The translations under genes were made by a program, and so were the position numbers. The notes beneath the pieces were generated by a model that searched no databases, was not told the origin of the DNA, and was given only the letters and a program-made list of their open reading frames with translations. Shown one piece after another: positions 28,249-35,710 of a stretch of 64,000 nt of DNA. The stretch covers positions 4,650,001 through 4,714,000 of the forward strand of contig CAXXFH010000004.1 of NCBI GenBank assembly GCA_963677085.2. The letters run 5' to 3'. The stretch's first letter is position 1, and the number at the start of each line of letters is the position of its first letter. The stretch is from G963677085 sp963677085 (lineage in GTDB: Bacteria; Planctomycetota; Planctomycetia; Pirellulales; Thermoguttaceae).

Positions 28249-28274
28249 ACAAGTTTTCGATCGTCTTCCAGTCC

Positions 28275-28922
28275 CTAGCCTCTAGCCTCTAGCCCCTCTC
28301 CACCCACCACGCGAAGCGTTGCTGCCGTGCGGCGGCGTCTCGCTCTGGCGAGATAGGCCGCGCCGACGAGTACCACAAGCAGGTGAACCGAGACGATTTC
28401 AAATCCCAGCAAATGGCCCGACATGCCGCGGCGCAACGACGCGTCGGGCTGGTCGATCGAATCGACGCGAACACCCAGCAGCGCCAGGCCCAAGGACGTA
28501 GCTTCCGGTGCGGTTTCGGCGGCAAACGTTTTGCTGGTGGCCGTCTCGCCAGGGCCGGCCCAGCGGTCGACACTCATGGCCGCTTGCAGCAACACGACCA
28601 GCAGCGACCCGGCCACCAGCACGGCGGCCACCCATTGTCCGGCATTGGTTTTCATGGAGACGAACGGCGAGCGTGCCGTGAGCATCACGCCGAAGACCAG
28701 CAACACGAGCGTTCCGCCCACGTAGACCAGCAACTGCACGGCACCCAAAAACGCAGCACCGGCCAGGAAGAACAGCCCGGCCACGGCACTCAGCGCGGCC
28801 ACCAGATAGACGGCCATCCGCACGATGTTGTCCGAAACGACCACGGCCACGGCGAACCCACCGGCCAGCAACCCAAACAGCAGGAAGAACACGGAGTGCC
28901 AATTGACAGGCGGCATCGTCAT
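28275..28922 (-). CDS. nuoJ: NADH-quinone oxidoreductase subunit J
   Basis: Membrane subunit at the proton-channel interface (215 residues). LFFLAGAAFLGAVQLLVYVGGTLVLLVF matches the NuoJ helix 3 region with its pi-bulge-type Tyr-Val-Gly-Gly. A periplasmic-like loop (about 120-165) precedes the last helix. Its start overlaps the nuoH stop by four bases (ATGA). Confidence 0.93.
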   Translation of the reverse strand: MTMPPVNWHSVFFLLFGLLAGGFAVAVVVSDNIVRMAVYLVAALSAVAGLFFLAGAAFLGAVQLLVYVGGTLVLLVFGVMLTARSPFVSMKTNAGQWVAAVLVAGSLLVVLLQAAMSVDRWAGPGETATSKTFAAETAPEATSLGLALLGVRVDSIDQPDASLRRGMSGHLLGFEIVSVHLLVVLVGAAYLARARRRRTAATLRVVGGEGLEARG

Positions 28923-30136
28923 CGCCCTCCTTCCGTGTGTTGAACGTTTACGCGATCACCAAACATCGTGTTCACAGCGGGTTCTTTGCCGGGTGCTATG
29001 CCCACGCTCGCGTGGGCATGTGTGTCAGGATTTACACTTAGCGGCCCCAATCCGCCACGAACAAAAAACGTCCAACCCATCGCCCCCACCAGCATTGCGC
29101 AGGCGAGCGGCACGCAGTATTTCAGGCAAGTGGTCATCACTTGGTCGATTCGCAACCGCGGCAGCGTCCAACGGAGCCACATCATGAAGACGATGCCGGC
29201 CGAGCACTTCAGAATCATGTTGGTCATGCCCAACAGGTTGCCGACGTATCCGGCCAGCGGATGGACGTCGGACATTAGGCCCAGCCAAGCGGTGATCGGC
29301 ACCGGTCCGTTCCATCCGCCGAGAAACAGGATCGCTCCCAGCCCGCTTAGCGCGAACATGGCCCCGTATTCAGCCATGAAAAACACGCTCCAGCGGAACC
29401 CCGAATACTCGGTCATGAAGCCGGCCACCAGTTCGCTCTCGGCCTCGGGCAGGTCGAACGGCGCACGGTTCGTGCCCGCGACGATGCAAGTCAGATAGAT
29501 GAAAAACGTGACGAACGTAAACGGATCGTGGAAGATCTGCCAGTTGACGAACCAACCGGCTTGGCGGTTGCCGATTTCGACCAGATCCATTGTGCCGGCG
29601 ATCATCACCGGGACGACCACGCAGAGGGCCAGCGGGATCTCGTAGCTGATCACCTGGGCGGCCGCACGCATGGCTCCGTAGAGCGACCACTTGGAGGCCG
29701 AGGCGTAGCCGGCCAGGATTACTCCGAACACTTCCACGCCGCCAACGGCCAGCAGGAAGAACGCGGCCGAGTTGAGCGGTAGGGCAACCCAGCCGTCGGC
29801 AAACGGCAACGCCATCAGCACACATAGCGCCGTGCAAAAGCTCACGTAGGGCGCTAGTCGGAACAGCAGGCGGTCGGCTACCGCAGGAATGAGGTCTTCT
29901 TTGCTGAGCAGCTTCAGCCCGTCAGCCGGCGATTGCAGCCAACCAAACCGTCCGCCGGTCCGCGTGGGGCCCAGCCGATCTTGAATCCGCGCGGAGACCT
30001 TCCGTTCGCCCCAGTTGCAGATGGCACCGATCATAAGCACCAGCGTCAACAGCAGGGTAACATGAACCAACGCCGCGAAGGCATAAGCCAGCCACTGCCA
30101 ATCGGAAGCCAAGTATTGTGCGAGGTATTCAGCCAC
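28919..30136 (-). CDS. nuoH: NADH-quinone oxidoreductase subunit H, with repeat-derived tail
   Basis: Membrane subunit that forms the quinone-entry site (405 residues). Clear motifs are SARIQDRLGPTRTG, GLKLLSKEDLIPA and FDLPEAESELVAGFMTEYSG. The last 40 or so residues (VNPDTHAHASVGIAPGKEP..) are not NuoH-like. They are partly encoded by a palindromic repeat (28991-29020), so the repeat seems to have extended the frame. It overlaps nuoJ by four bases. Confidence 0.94.
   Translation of the reverse strand: MAEYLAQYLASDWQWLAYAFAALVHVTLLLTLVLMIGAICNWGERKVSARIQDRLGPTRTGGRFGWLQSPADGLKLLSKEDLIPAVADRLLFRLAPYVSFCTALCVLMALPFADGWVALPLNSAAFFLLAVGGVEVFGVILAGYASASKWSLYGAMRAAAQVISYEIPLALCVVVPVMIAGTMDLVEIGNRQAGWFVNWQIFHDPFTFVTFFIYLTCIVAGTNRAPFDLPEAESELVAGFMTEYSGFRWSVFFMAEYGAMFALSGLGAILFLGGWNGPVPITAWLGLMSDVHPLAGYVGNLLGMTNMILKCSAGIVFMMWLRWTLPRLRIDQVMTTCLKYCVPLACAMLVGAMGWTFFVRGGLGPLSVNPDTHAHASVGIAPGKEPAVNTMFGDRVNVQHTEGGR
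28991..29020. repeat. GGGTGCTATGCCCACGC palindrome inside the nuoH 3' end
   Basis: The arms 28998-29007 and 29010-29019 are perfect complements around TC. It is the one copy of this palindrome family seen inside a coding frame. Confidence 0.8.
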
Positions 30137-30188
30137 AAGAGGATTTATGATTTAGGATTTGGGATTTCTGATTTACGTACTCTTCTTT

Positions 30189-30220
30189 CCTCTCCCTGTG
30201 GGAGAGGGGCCGGGGGTGAG
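30189..30220. repeat. REP-like hairpin CCTCTCCC-TGT-GGGAGAGG
   Basis: Perfect 8-bp arms (30189-30196, 30200-30207) followed by GGCCGGGGGTGAGGGC, in the nuoD-nuoH gap. This CTCTCCC..GGGAGAGGGCCGGGGTGAGGG form is a widespread bacterial intergenic repeat type. Confidence 0.75.
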
Positions 30221-30232
30221 GGCATTGCAGTG

Positions 30233-31447
30233 TTATCGGTCGATCTCTCCTAGTACCAGGTCCAACGAACCGACGATGGCCGGGATGTCGGCCAGTAGCA
30301 CGCCGCGACACAACTCTGGCAACACCGACAGGTTGCTGAAACTGCTGCTGCGGCACCGCACGCGCCAGGGAACGGCCGTACCGTCGCTGACGATCATGAA
30401 CCCCATCTGACCCTTGGGGGCTTCAGTTTCCAGATACGCCTCCCCGGGAGGAAGCCGCTTCTTCAGCGTGATCGGCCCGCCCGGCTCGCCAGTCGTCTTC
30501 GCGTATTTCTCGATGCCCTGCCGGATAATCTTGATCGACTGCACCACTTCGAGCATTCGCACGTAGAACCGGTGCCAGTTATCACCCAATACGGCGCAGT
30601 GGGGCACGGGCGGATAGTTTTCGTCTTTCGGGTAGCTGCCGTCGACCTCAGCGATGATCTCGAACTGGTAGTCGTCGTAAAGCTGGGTGTAGATTGGCTC
30701 GCCGTGGCGACGCAGGTCCCACGCGATGCCACTGCCGCGAAGCACCGGGCCCGTGCAACCGTAGTCGATGGCCGTTTTCACAGACATTACGCCGATGCCG
30801 GCCGTGCGACGCACGAAAATCGCGTTGCTGGTCAACGTGGCGTGCAGTTCGTCGATCACCGGCTCGAACTGTTCGAGGAACGCTTCGCACTGTTGAAGCC
30901 ATCCCTCGGGCAAGTCGCGTGCGACGCCGCCGATGGTGAGGTAGTTGTACATCATTCGGGCGCCGCTGCAGGTCTCGAACAGATCGAGGATCTTCTCCCG
31001 CTCGCGAAACGCCCACATGAATGGCGTAAAACTCCCCAGGTCCAGCCCGTAGCAACAGGCGGCCACCAAGTGGTTGGCGATCCGCCCCAATTCCGACATG
31101 ATCACGCGCAGATGCCGTCCTCGTTCGGGCACTTCAATGCCCATCAGCTTCTCGACCGTCAGCGCCCAGCCGAGGTCCATGTTCATGCCGGCCAGGTAAT
31201 CGAGCCGTTCAGCGTAAGGAAGCCATTGGCGCGGGGTGAGGTTCTCGCCAATCTTCTCGGCCGAGCGATGCAAGTAGCCGATATGTGGGATGGCGTCGGT
31301 AACCACTTCACCGTCGGTCTTCAGTACCACGCGCAGCACGCCGTGAGTGCTGGGATGCTGAGGTCCCATGTTGATCAGCATCTCGTCGGTGGCGACGTCG
31401 AATTCGGCCGTCGTGGGATCGACACGTTCAAAGCTCATATTGCTCAC
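30233..31447 (-). CDS. nuoD: NADH-quinone oxidoreductase subunit D
   Basis: The 49-kDa-type subunit (404 residues) next to cluster N2, descended from NiFe-hydrogenase large subunits. Motifs are NMGPQHPSTHGVLR near residue 25 with the quinone-site His, then HIGYLHRSAEKIGE and YNYLTIGGVARDLP. It ends in DIPAIVGSLDLVLGEIDR, as in full-length NuoD. Its start overlaps the nuoC stop by four bases. Confidence 0.96.
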   Translation of the reverse strand: MSNMSFERVDPTTAEFDVATDEMLINMGPQHPSTHGVLRVVLKTDGEVVTDAIPHIGYLHRSAEKIGENLTPRQWLPYAERLDYLAGMNMDLGWALTVEKLMGIEVPERGRHLRVIMSELGRIANHLVAACCYGLDLGSFTPFMWAFREREKILDLFETCSGARMMYNYLTIGGVARDLPEGWLQQCEAFLEQFEPVIDELHATLTSNAIFVRRTAGIGVMSVKTAIDYGCTGPVLRGSGIAWDLRRHGEPIYTQLYDDYQFEIIAEVDGSYPKDENYPPVPHCAVLGDNWHRFYVRMLEVVQSIKIIRQGIEKYAKTTGEPGGPITLKKRLPPGEAYLETEAPKGQMGFMIVSDGTAVPWRVRCRSSSFSNLSVLPELCRGVLLADIPAIVGSLDLVLGEIDR

Positions 31448-31974
31448 CCCGTGCGTATCCCGTGGTACTGTTCCGGCATTTGGAAATCTTTACGCAACGG
31501 GTAGCCCGGCCAGTCTTCAGGGCAAAGGATGCGGCGCAGGTCCGGGTGGCCAGTGAAGCGTATGCCCGACAGGTCATACACCTCGCGCTCGTGCCAGTTG
31601 GCCGTGCTCCAAATGTCGCTTACGCTGGGCACCTCGGGCAATTCGCCCGGGGTGTCGTCTTTCCAACGCGGCAGCATCACTTTTACGACCAACCGGTGCC
31701 GATGCACCATGCTCGACAGGTGGTAGACCACCTCGATGTGCGGTTGCCACTCAACCTTAGCGGCCTTCTTTGCGTCGGGCTCGCAATAGTCGATCCCGCT
31801 GATGCAGTGCAGCATGTTGAATTGCAGTTGGGGATCGTCGCGCAGCAACCGGCACACGTCGAGCAACCCTTCGGCGGCGACCTCGACCCAAGGGTCGATC
31901 ACATCAGTCTGCACACCGGTGATCCATCGGGCACAGCGCTGGTTGAGGCGGTCGAGGATTTGTGTGATTTCCAT
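31444..31974 (-). CDS. nuoC: NADH-quinone oxidoreductase subunit C
   Basis: The 30-kDa-type subunit (176 residues). The family signature is STANWHEREVYDLSGIRFTG, followed by HPDLRRILCPEDWPGYPLRKDF. The ATG at 31974 gives a normal N-terminus; longer frames run into the palindrome upstream and are rejected. It is co-translated with nuoD. A nuoB gene, which usually precedes it, is missing. Confidence 0.95.
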   Translation of the reverse strand: MEITQILDRLNQRCARWITGVQTDVIDPWVEVAAEGLLDVCRLLRDDPQLQFNMLHCISGIDYCEPDAKKAAKVEWQPHIEVVYHLSSMVHRHRLVVKVMLPRWKDDTPGELPEVPSVSDIWSTANWHEREVYDLSGIRFTGHPDLRRILCPEDWPGYPLRKDFQMPEQYHGIRTG

Positions 31975-32013
31975 GGTTGGTTGTGTTGAACTACACTCTG
32001 CGATTTCATTTCC

Positions 32014-32075
32014 GGGTGCCACTGGCTGCTTGTCAGCCGGTGCTAATACGGGCATGCAAGCTGCCCGTGGCACCC
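32014..32075. repeat. Composite palindrome between nuoA and nuoC
   Basis: The outer arms GGGTGCCAC and GTGGCACCC enclose two inner hairpins, ACTGGCT..AGCCGGT and GGGCATGCAAGCTGCCC. It occupies the position where nuoB usually lies. Confidence 0.8.
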
Positions 32076-32081
32076 AACCTG

Positions 32082-32696
32082 TCATTTTCTAGTCACGTCG
32101 CGAGGATCTCTTTCTGTCGTTTCTCGATCGTACGCCCGAACCCAATCCAGGTCGCCACGGAACCACACGTAGGCGAATCCCACCAGCAATACGGCGAAGA
32201 ACGCGCCCATGTCGACCATCGATGCCAGGGCCAATTGGCGGGCGGTGGTCGTGGCCGATTCGAGCGAGGTTGCGACCGCTGTCTTGTTGTCGGCGATGGT
32301 TCCGTTTGTCTCTTCGGTATTCGTGCCTTCTGCAGTTGCCGCTTGCGGCGTCGCAGGACGAACAAGCCCCAATTCGCTCGGCCGTTGGTCGATGACTTCG
32401 GCCGTCGTGCCCGGGCCCATTAATTCGGTGGCTTTGCCGAAGACGGTCGCCCAGGGGAAGAAAAACGCCACTTCGACCTCAAAGATGATGAAGACCAGGG
32501 CGACGACGTAGAATCGCAAGTCGAACTGAACGAAGTTCGGACCCACCGGCGGTTCGCCACATTCATAGGTTTCCAACTTGGTTGGGTTGGGAACCTGGGC
32601 GCGCAGCAACCGACCGACCAGCAGTGCCGCAAACAGAAATAGAAAGCCTACCGTGGCAAACAGCGCCAGGTAGGCGGCAATGGCAGTCGGATTCAT
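32082..32696 (-). CDS. nuoA: NADH-quinone oxidoreductase subunit A, with a 65-residue insertion
   Basis: Small membrane subunit. Residues 1-88 and 159-204 are a normal NuoA: KLETYECGEPPVGPNFVQFDLRFYV contains the conserved quinone-site-loop Cys, then FIIFEVEVAFFFPWA forms helix 2, and a third helix lies at about 162-180. Between them (about 89-158) is a Thr/Ala/Glu-rich hydrophilic insertion that makes the protein 204 residues, against about 120-150 in most bacteria. The reading frame is intact. Confidence 0.93.
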   Translation of the reverse strand: MNPTAIAAYLALFATVGFLFLFAALLVGRLLRAQVPNPTKLETYECGEPPVGPNFVQFDLRFYVVALVFIIFEVEVAFFFPWATVFGKATELMGPGTTAEVIDQRPSELGLVRPATPQAATAEGTNTEETNGTIADNKTAVATSLESATTTARQLALASMVDMGAFFAVLLVGFAYVWFRGDLDWVRAYDRETTERDPRDVTRK

Positions 32697-33148
32697 TGCG
32701 ATACGCGATTATATACTGGCAGTAGATGCTTGGCGGTAAAGTCGACGACAACCCAATCCGAGGTAGAAACGAACGACACCCCCACGGGCGGCAGGGCCGC
32801 CAACCAAATCGGTGCTATCGCACCCAGGCAGGAAGCCGCTCCCGCTGGTCGCTAATCTTTGTCAAAAACTTAACGACCTTCGAGGTTAGTGGCACGGTGC
32901 ATACGATAGATTAGAAAGCGGGTATTTTAAGCCAAACCCGGGATTCTGCAACCCGCGACTCTGGGGGCTCCCTCGCATACCCTGCAATATCCCAAAATCG
33001 GGCAGAAATATCTTCCGCATCTGACGGTTGGGCAGCCGGGGCAGAACGACATCTCGGCCAACGACGCCTCGGGGGACGCGAACGGCGGAGAGCTTCACTT
33101 GGGCGAAGTTCCCGGTCCCCGTTTACAGAAGGCGTACGCCGGCGCGGC
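32697..33148. other. Intergenic region upstream of nuoA
   Basis: No gene is supported. A dispersed repeat lies at 32796-32870. The part from 32930 to 33148 keeps several open frames because of its GC content. None has a recognisable product. Confidence 0.5.
32796..32870 (+). repeat. Dispersed repeat copy upstream of nuoA
   Basis: Runs GCCGCCAACCAAATCGGTGC, then TATCGCACCCAGGCAGG, CCGCTCCCGCTGGTCGCTAA and TCTTTGTCAAAA. The reverse complement of 40885-40965 matches it almost throughout. Confidence 0.8.
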
Positions 33149-33592
33149 TCAGCGGGATTCCGCCGTGTCGACCATCGCGGGCAATTCCTCGCGTTGGTGG
33201 CAGTCGGCGTACGTTTCGTGCCAGTAGTGAACCTCAGGCTCGCCCAACTTCCAGCAGAGAGTAATCCGGCGACCGTCGAGTTTCGAAGGGAAGTGTACGA
33301 AGCCCGGCTGGTCTTCAGCCGGTTCCAAGCCTAATTCCCGCAACTCGCGCACATAGTCCTTCAAGCGGCGGACGTCCTTGTGAAGATCGCGTTGGACTTG
33401 GAGCAGTTCCTCGTGATAAGGGTCACGCACGTCGGGCGAGTGACGTTGCAGGAGAAATTCCAAATGGCGGCGACGGTCGTCGATCTCACACGCCAGCTCC
33501 GTGTAGTCGGCCACGATGGCGCGGACTAACGGCAAAGCCGCGTTGGCTTGCTCGATACTAAACGACGTACGGCGTCCTGTCCGGTCGGCCAT
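33149..33592 (-). CDS. DUF2203 family protein
   Basis: A 147-residue protein. FSIEQANAALPLVRAIVADY is the typical DUF2203 opening, then a helical middle (LLQVQRDLHKDVRRLKDYVRELRELG) and the conserved end GFVHFPSKLDGRRITLCWKLGEPEVHYWHE. Function unknown. It starts 29 bp after the nuoI stop, so the two are probably one transcript. The ATG at 33592 is chosen because residues further upstream are not family-like. Confidence 0.87.
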   Translation of the reverse strand: MADRTGRRTSFSIEQANAALPLVRAIVADYTELACEIDDRRRHLEFLLQRHSPDVRDPYHEELLQVQRDLHKDVRRLKDYVRELRELGLEPAEDQPGFVHFPSKLDGRRITLCWKLGEPEVHYWHETYADCHQREELPAMVDTAESR

Positions 33593-33621
33593 GGTTCGGT
33601 TCTTCCTTTCGAGGTTCCCGT

Positions 33622-34149
33622 TCAGGCGTGGGGACCACCATGAACGGGACGATTTACCGATTTCGACCGAGCCACTGCCGTCGGGTTGAGAGTCGCCTGC
33701 CCCCAGGCAATCTCTACGGGAAGACGCGAAAAGTCGACAAGACACCCGTCGCGGCTGTAGCAACTCAAGTCGTGAGAAGAGCCCATAAAAATGCAGTCTG
33801 CAGGACACGATTCCGTACACAATCCGCAGAACATGCACTTAGAATAGTCAATCGTGAAACTGGTGATTTGAAAACCACGCCGGCCTTCGAGCTTCTGTTT
33901 GCCGACGTAGATGCACTCCACTGGGCAGTCGCGCGCACACCGTTCGCAGGCGATGCAGCTTGTCAGGTCGTAACGATGGAACCCACGGCTCCGGCGAGGG
34001 ACCACCAGCGGTAGCTCGGGATAAGTGTAGTGATCCGTATAGGTTCGCCGCTGGGGATCGTAGGTGCGAACCCAATAACGGATCGACACGTACATCGCCT
34101 GGGCGACCGTGGTCACGGCATCGACGATATTGGCGAACCAGCGCCACAT
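33622..34149 (-). CDS. nuoI: NADH-quinone oxidoreductase subunit I
   Basis: Peripheral-arm ferredoxin-like subunit (175 residues). Two 4Fe-4S sites are complete: Cys65/68/71/75 (CIACERCARDC) and Cys105/108/111/115 (CMFCGLCTESC). Each set ends in a Cys-Pro, and they bind clusters N6a and N6b. It is placed upstream of nuoA instead of between nuoH and nuoJ, and is separated from nuoA by the DUF2203 gene and 452 bp. Confidence 0.95.
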   Translation of the reverse strand: MWRWFANIVDAVTTVAQAMYVSIRYWVRTYDPQRRTYTDHYTYPELPLVVPRRSRGFHRYDLTSCIACERCARDCPVECIYVGKQKLEGRRGFQITSFTIDYSKCMFCGLCTESCPADCIFMGSSHDLSCYSRDGCLVDFSRLPVEIAWGQATLNPTAVARSKSVNRPVHGGPHA

Positions 34150-34976
34150 AAGTTTGTTCTTATCGACTGTTTCAAAACGCCCAAAGTCGGCATCCAGATT
34201 GCATTATATGATGGGCCGCGATCCTCGCAAGGAGACGTTGCCATTCCGCGCCGGCGGCTCGTCGCATTATTTCACGATCGCAGTCCGAAGACGCCCGTCA
34301 GCATGGCGTTTGCGAACTTTTAAGAAAAATCGGTGACTAAGAGGATGAGCCGGGAAATGTGCCCATAACCCCAGCGTATGGCGGGTGTGGTGAGTCGGTC
34401 GCCAGACTCACTTTGAGCGGACCGCCTGCGTTACATGATTGGTTGGACCGGATGGCGAGGGGGGACACAAGACGTTCAACCGGTGGTCGTGCAACCAACA
34501 GGCAGCCGTGCAACCATCGGTCGAGACTGAGTGAGATTGCCACCTCGGCGATGCAGGAACCGTTGGGCTGTAAAGCATCGTTTCGTCGATAGCTTCGCCC
34601 GACAGAAACACCTCTGTAGGGTTATCAAGCGCCAGCTCTTCAGGATGCATCACCTACGGGGGAGACTGTTCGTGAGTTTGCGTTAGTCCAATCGCTGTAA
34701 CTGCAATTAAAACAAGTAGTTGTGGTGCTGGTTGATCCTCTCGTGATGGCCAGATAATTTATGTCGAGAGTACGGCGCAGGCAGGCAAGGCAAAGCGTGT
34801 TAGGGTGCGTCAAGAAAAAATGTCCAAATTGGCTTCGATGGTTTCTAATTTGCTTGACTTCGCCAAATTCAAGCGTATGGTAGATTGATGGCGGCCCGTA
34901 CGCGCATGGGCGCCCCACCACTTGCGGCAGGGTACTCCGAATGTGTAACCCTGGCAAGAACCCGAAGGAACGTACG
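34150..34976. other. Long gene-free region upstream of csrA
   Basis: About 830 bases with only short, unsupported open frames, for example one of 81 codons on the minus strand at 34408-34653. Only a candidate csrA promoter near 34854 was recognised. Confidence 0.5.
34854..34881 (+). promoter_or_regulatory. Candidate sigma-70-type promoter of csrA
   Basis: TTGACT (34854-34859), a 16-base spacer and TATGGT (34876-34881) would leave a leader of about 90 bases before the csrA ATG. Confidence 0.4.
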
Positions 34977-35204
34977 ATGTTGGTGCTATCCCGCAAGAAG
35001 AACGAGAGTATTGTCATCAATGATGACATTACGATCGTAGTAGTCGAAATCCGGGGAGACAAGGTCCGGTTAGGGGTTGAGGCCCCGAAGGAAGTACCGG
35101 TCCATCGGCGCGAAGTCTTTGATGCGATTCATCGCAACGATGTGGCTGCTGACAACAAGGCAGCCAGCAAAGCCGACGCTGCCGGTGCCGGTGGCGAGGC
35201 ATAA
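34977..35204 (+). CDS. csrA: Carbon storage / translational regulator
   Basis: RNA-binding dimer that represses or activates mRNAs by binding GGA motifs near ribosome-binding sites. The first 55 residues are a full CsrA domain: MLVLSRKKNESIVINDDITI, then RGDKVRLGVEAPKEVPVHRREV, with the RNA-contacting Arg of VHRREV. An Ala/Lys/Asp-rich tail of about 20 residues follows. AAGGAA eleven bases before the ATG sets the start at 34977. In many bacteria CsrA controls flagellin translation together with FliW; flagellar genes lie 17 kb away here. Confidence 0.95.
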   Translation: MLVLSRKKNESIVINDDITIVVVEIRGDKVRLGVEAPKEVPVHRREVFDAIHRNDVAADNKAASKADAAGAGGEA

Positions 35205-35526
35205 TTTGTCGTCTATCCCTCCGCCGGTCGCTTGACTGGCAGCTTCCCTCCCGCCTGCGACTCCTTCGCCCCTGCCTTTGCCCGGTGCTTTTCCGGTGGC
35301 CTGCTTTGCCGCATGGTTCTGATTGCGCGAATTTTGCGGACTTGCTGCGTTACCCTCTTGACGAGATTGCCCCGGACAGGTTATACCTTTTCGTTCGCGG
35401 GCGACGATACTACGTGACTACGTGAAAGCATTTGCCGGCAAGTCGCTTTGACTTGCCGAAAACTTTCTGGAGGCCTGCCAATCGGGGGGGGCAATTCCCC
35501 GCTGCGGCACTCCAGAACACAATTAC
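35205..35526. other. Intergenic region between csrA and tRNA-Glu
   Basis: No gene seen. The open frame that starts at 35432 and runs through the tRNA into hemH is rejected. Confidence 0.5.
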
Positions 35527-35599
35527 GGCCCCATCGTCTAGCGGTCTAGGACACCGGCCTTTCACGCCGGTAACACGGGTTCAAGTCCCGTTGGGGTCA
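35527..35599 (+). tRNA. tRNA-Glu (TTC)
   Basis: A complete cloverleaf. The acceptor stem GGCCCCA pairs with TGGGGTC (one G-T). The D arm is GTCTAGCGGTCTAGGAC. The anticodon stem CCGGC/GCCGG has loop CTTTCAC and anticodon TTC at 35561-35563. The T arm is ACGGG-TTCAAGT-CCCGT, with discriminator A. CCA is not encoded. A terminator follows. Confidence 0.95.
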
Positions 35600-35613
35600 C
35601 TTCGACGCGTTGC

Positions 35614-35665
35614 AATGCAGAATGACGAAAGCCAACTTGGGCGTTCGTCATTCTGCATTTTTTTT
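35614..35665 (+). terminator. Rho-independent terminator after tRNA-Glu
   Basis: A perfect 16-bp stem (35614-35629 with 35644-35659), a 14-base loop and eight Ts (35658-35665). It ends the tRNA transcript before hemH. Confidence 0.9.
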
Positions 35666-35710
35666 GCCGGCCTTTTTGGACATTGGCCTCCTTGGACAAA
35701 CGGTGCCGCC

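Noticed and set aside
32886..33148. Possible small gene between the DUF2203 and nuoA genes
   Set aside because: Several frames are open at once because of GC content and none has a recognisable motif.
34408..34653. 81-codon minus-strand frame before csrA
   Set aside because: Starts with plausible residues (PEELALDNPTEVFLSGE) but ends in low-complexity sequence, with no ribosome-binding site or family.
35432..35710. N-terminal extension of the hemH frame
   Set aside because: The frame covers the tRNA-Glu gene and its terminator; the conserved ferrochelatase start is at 35711.
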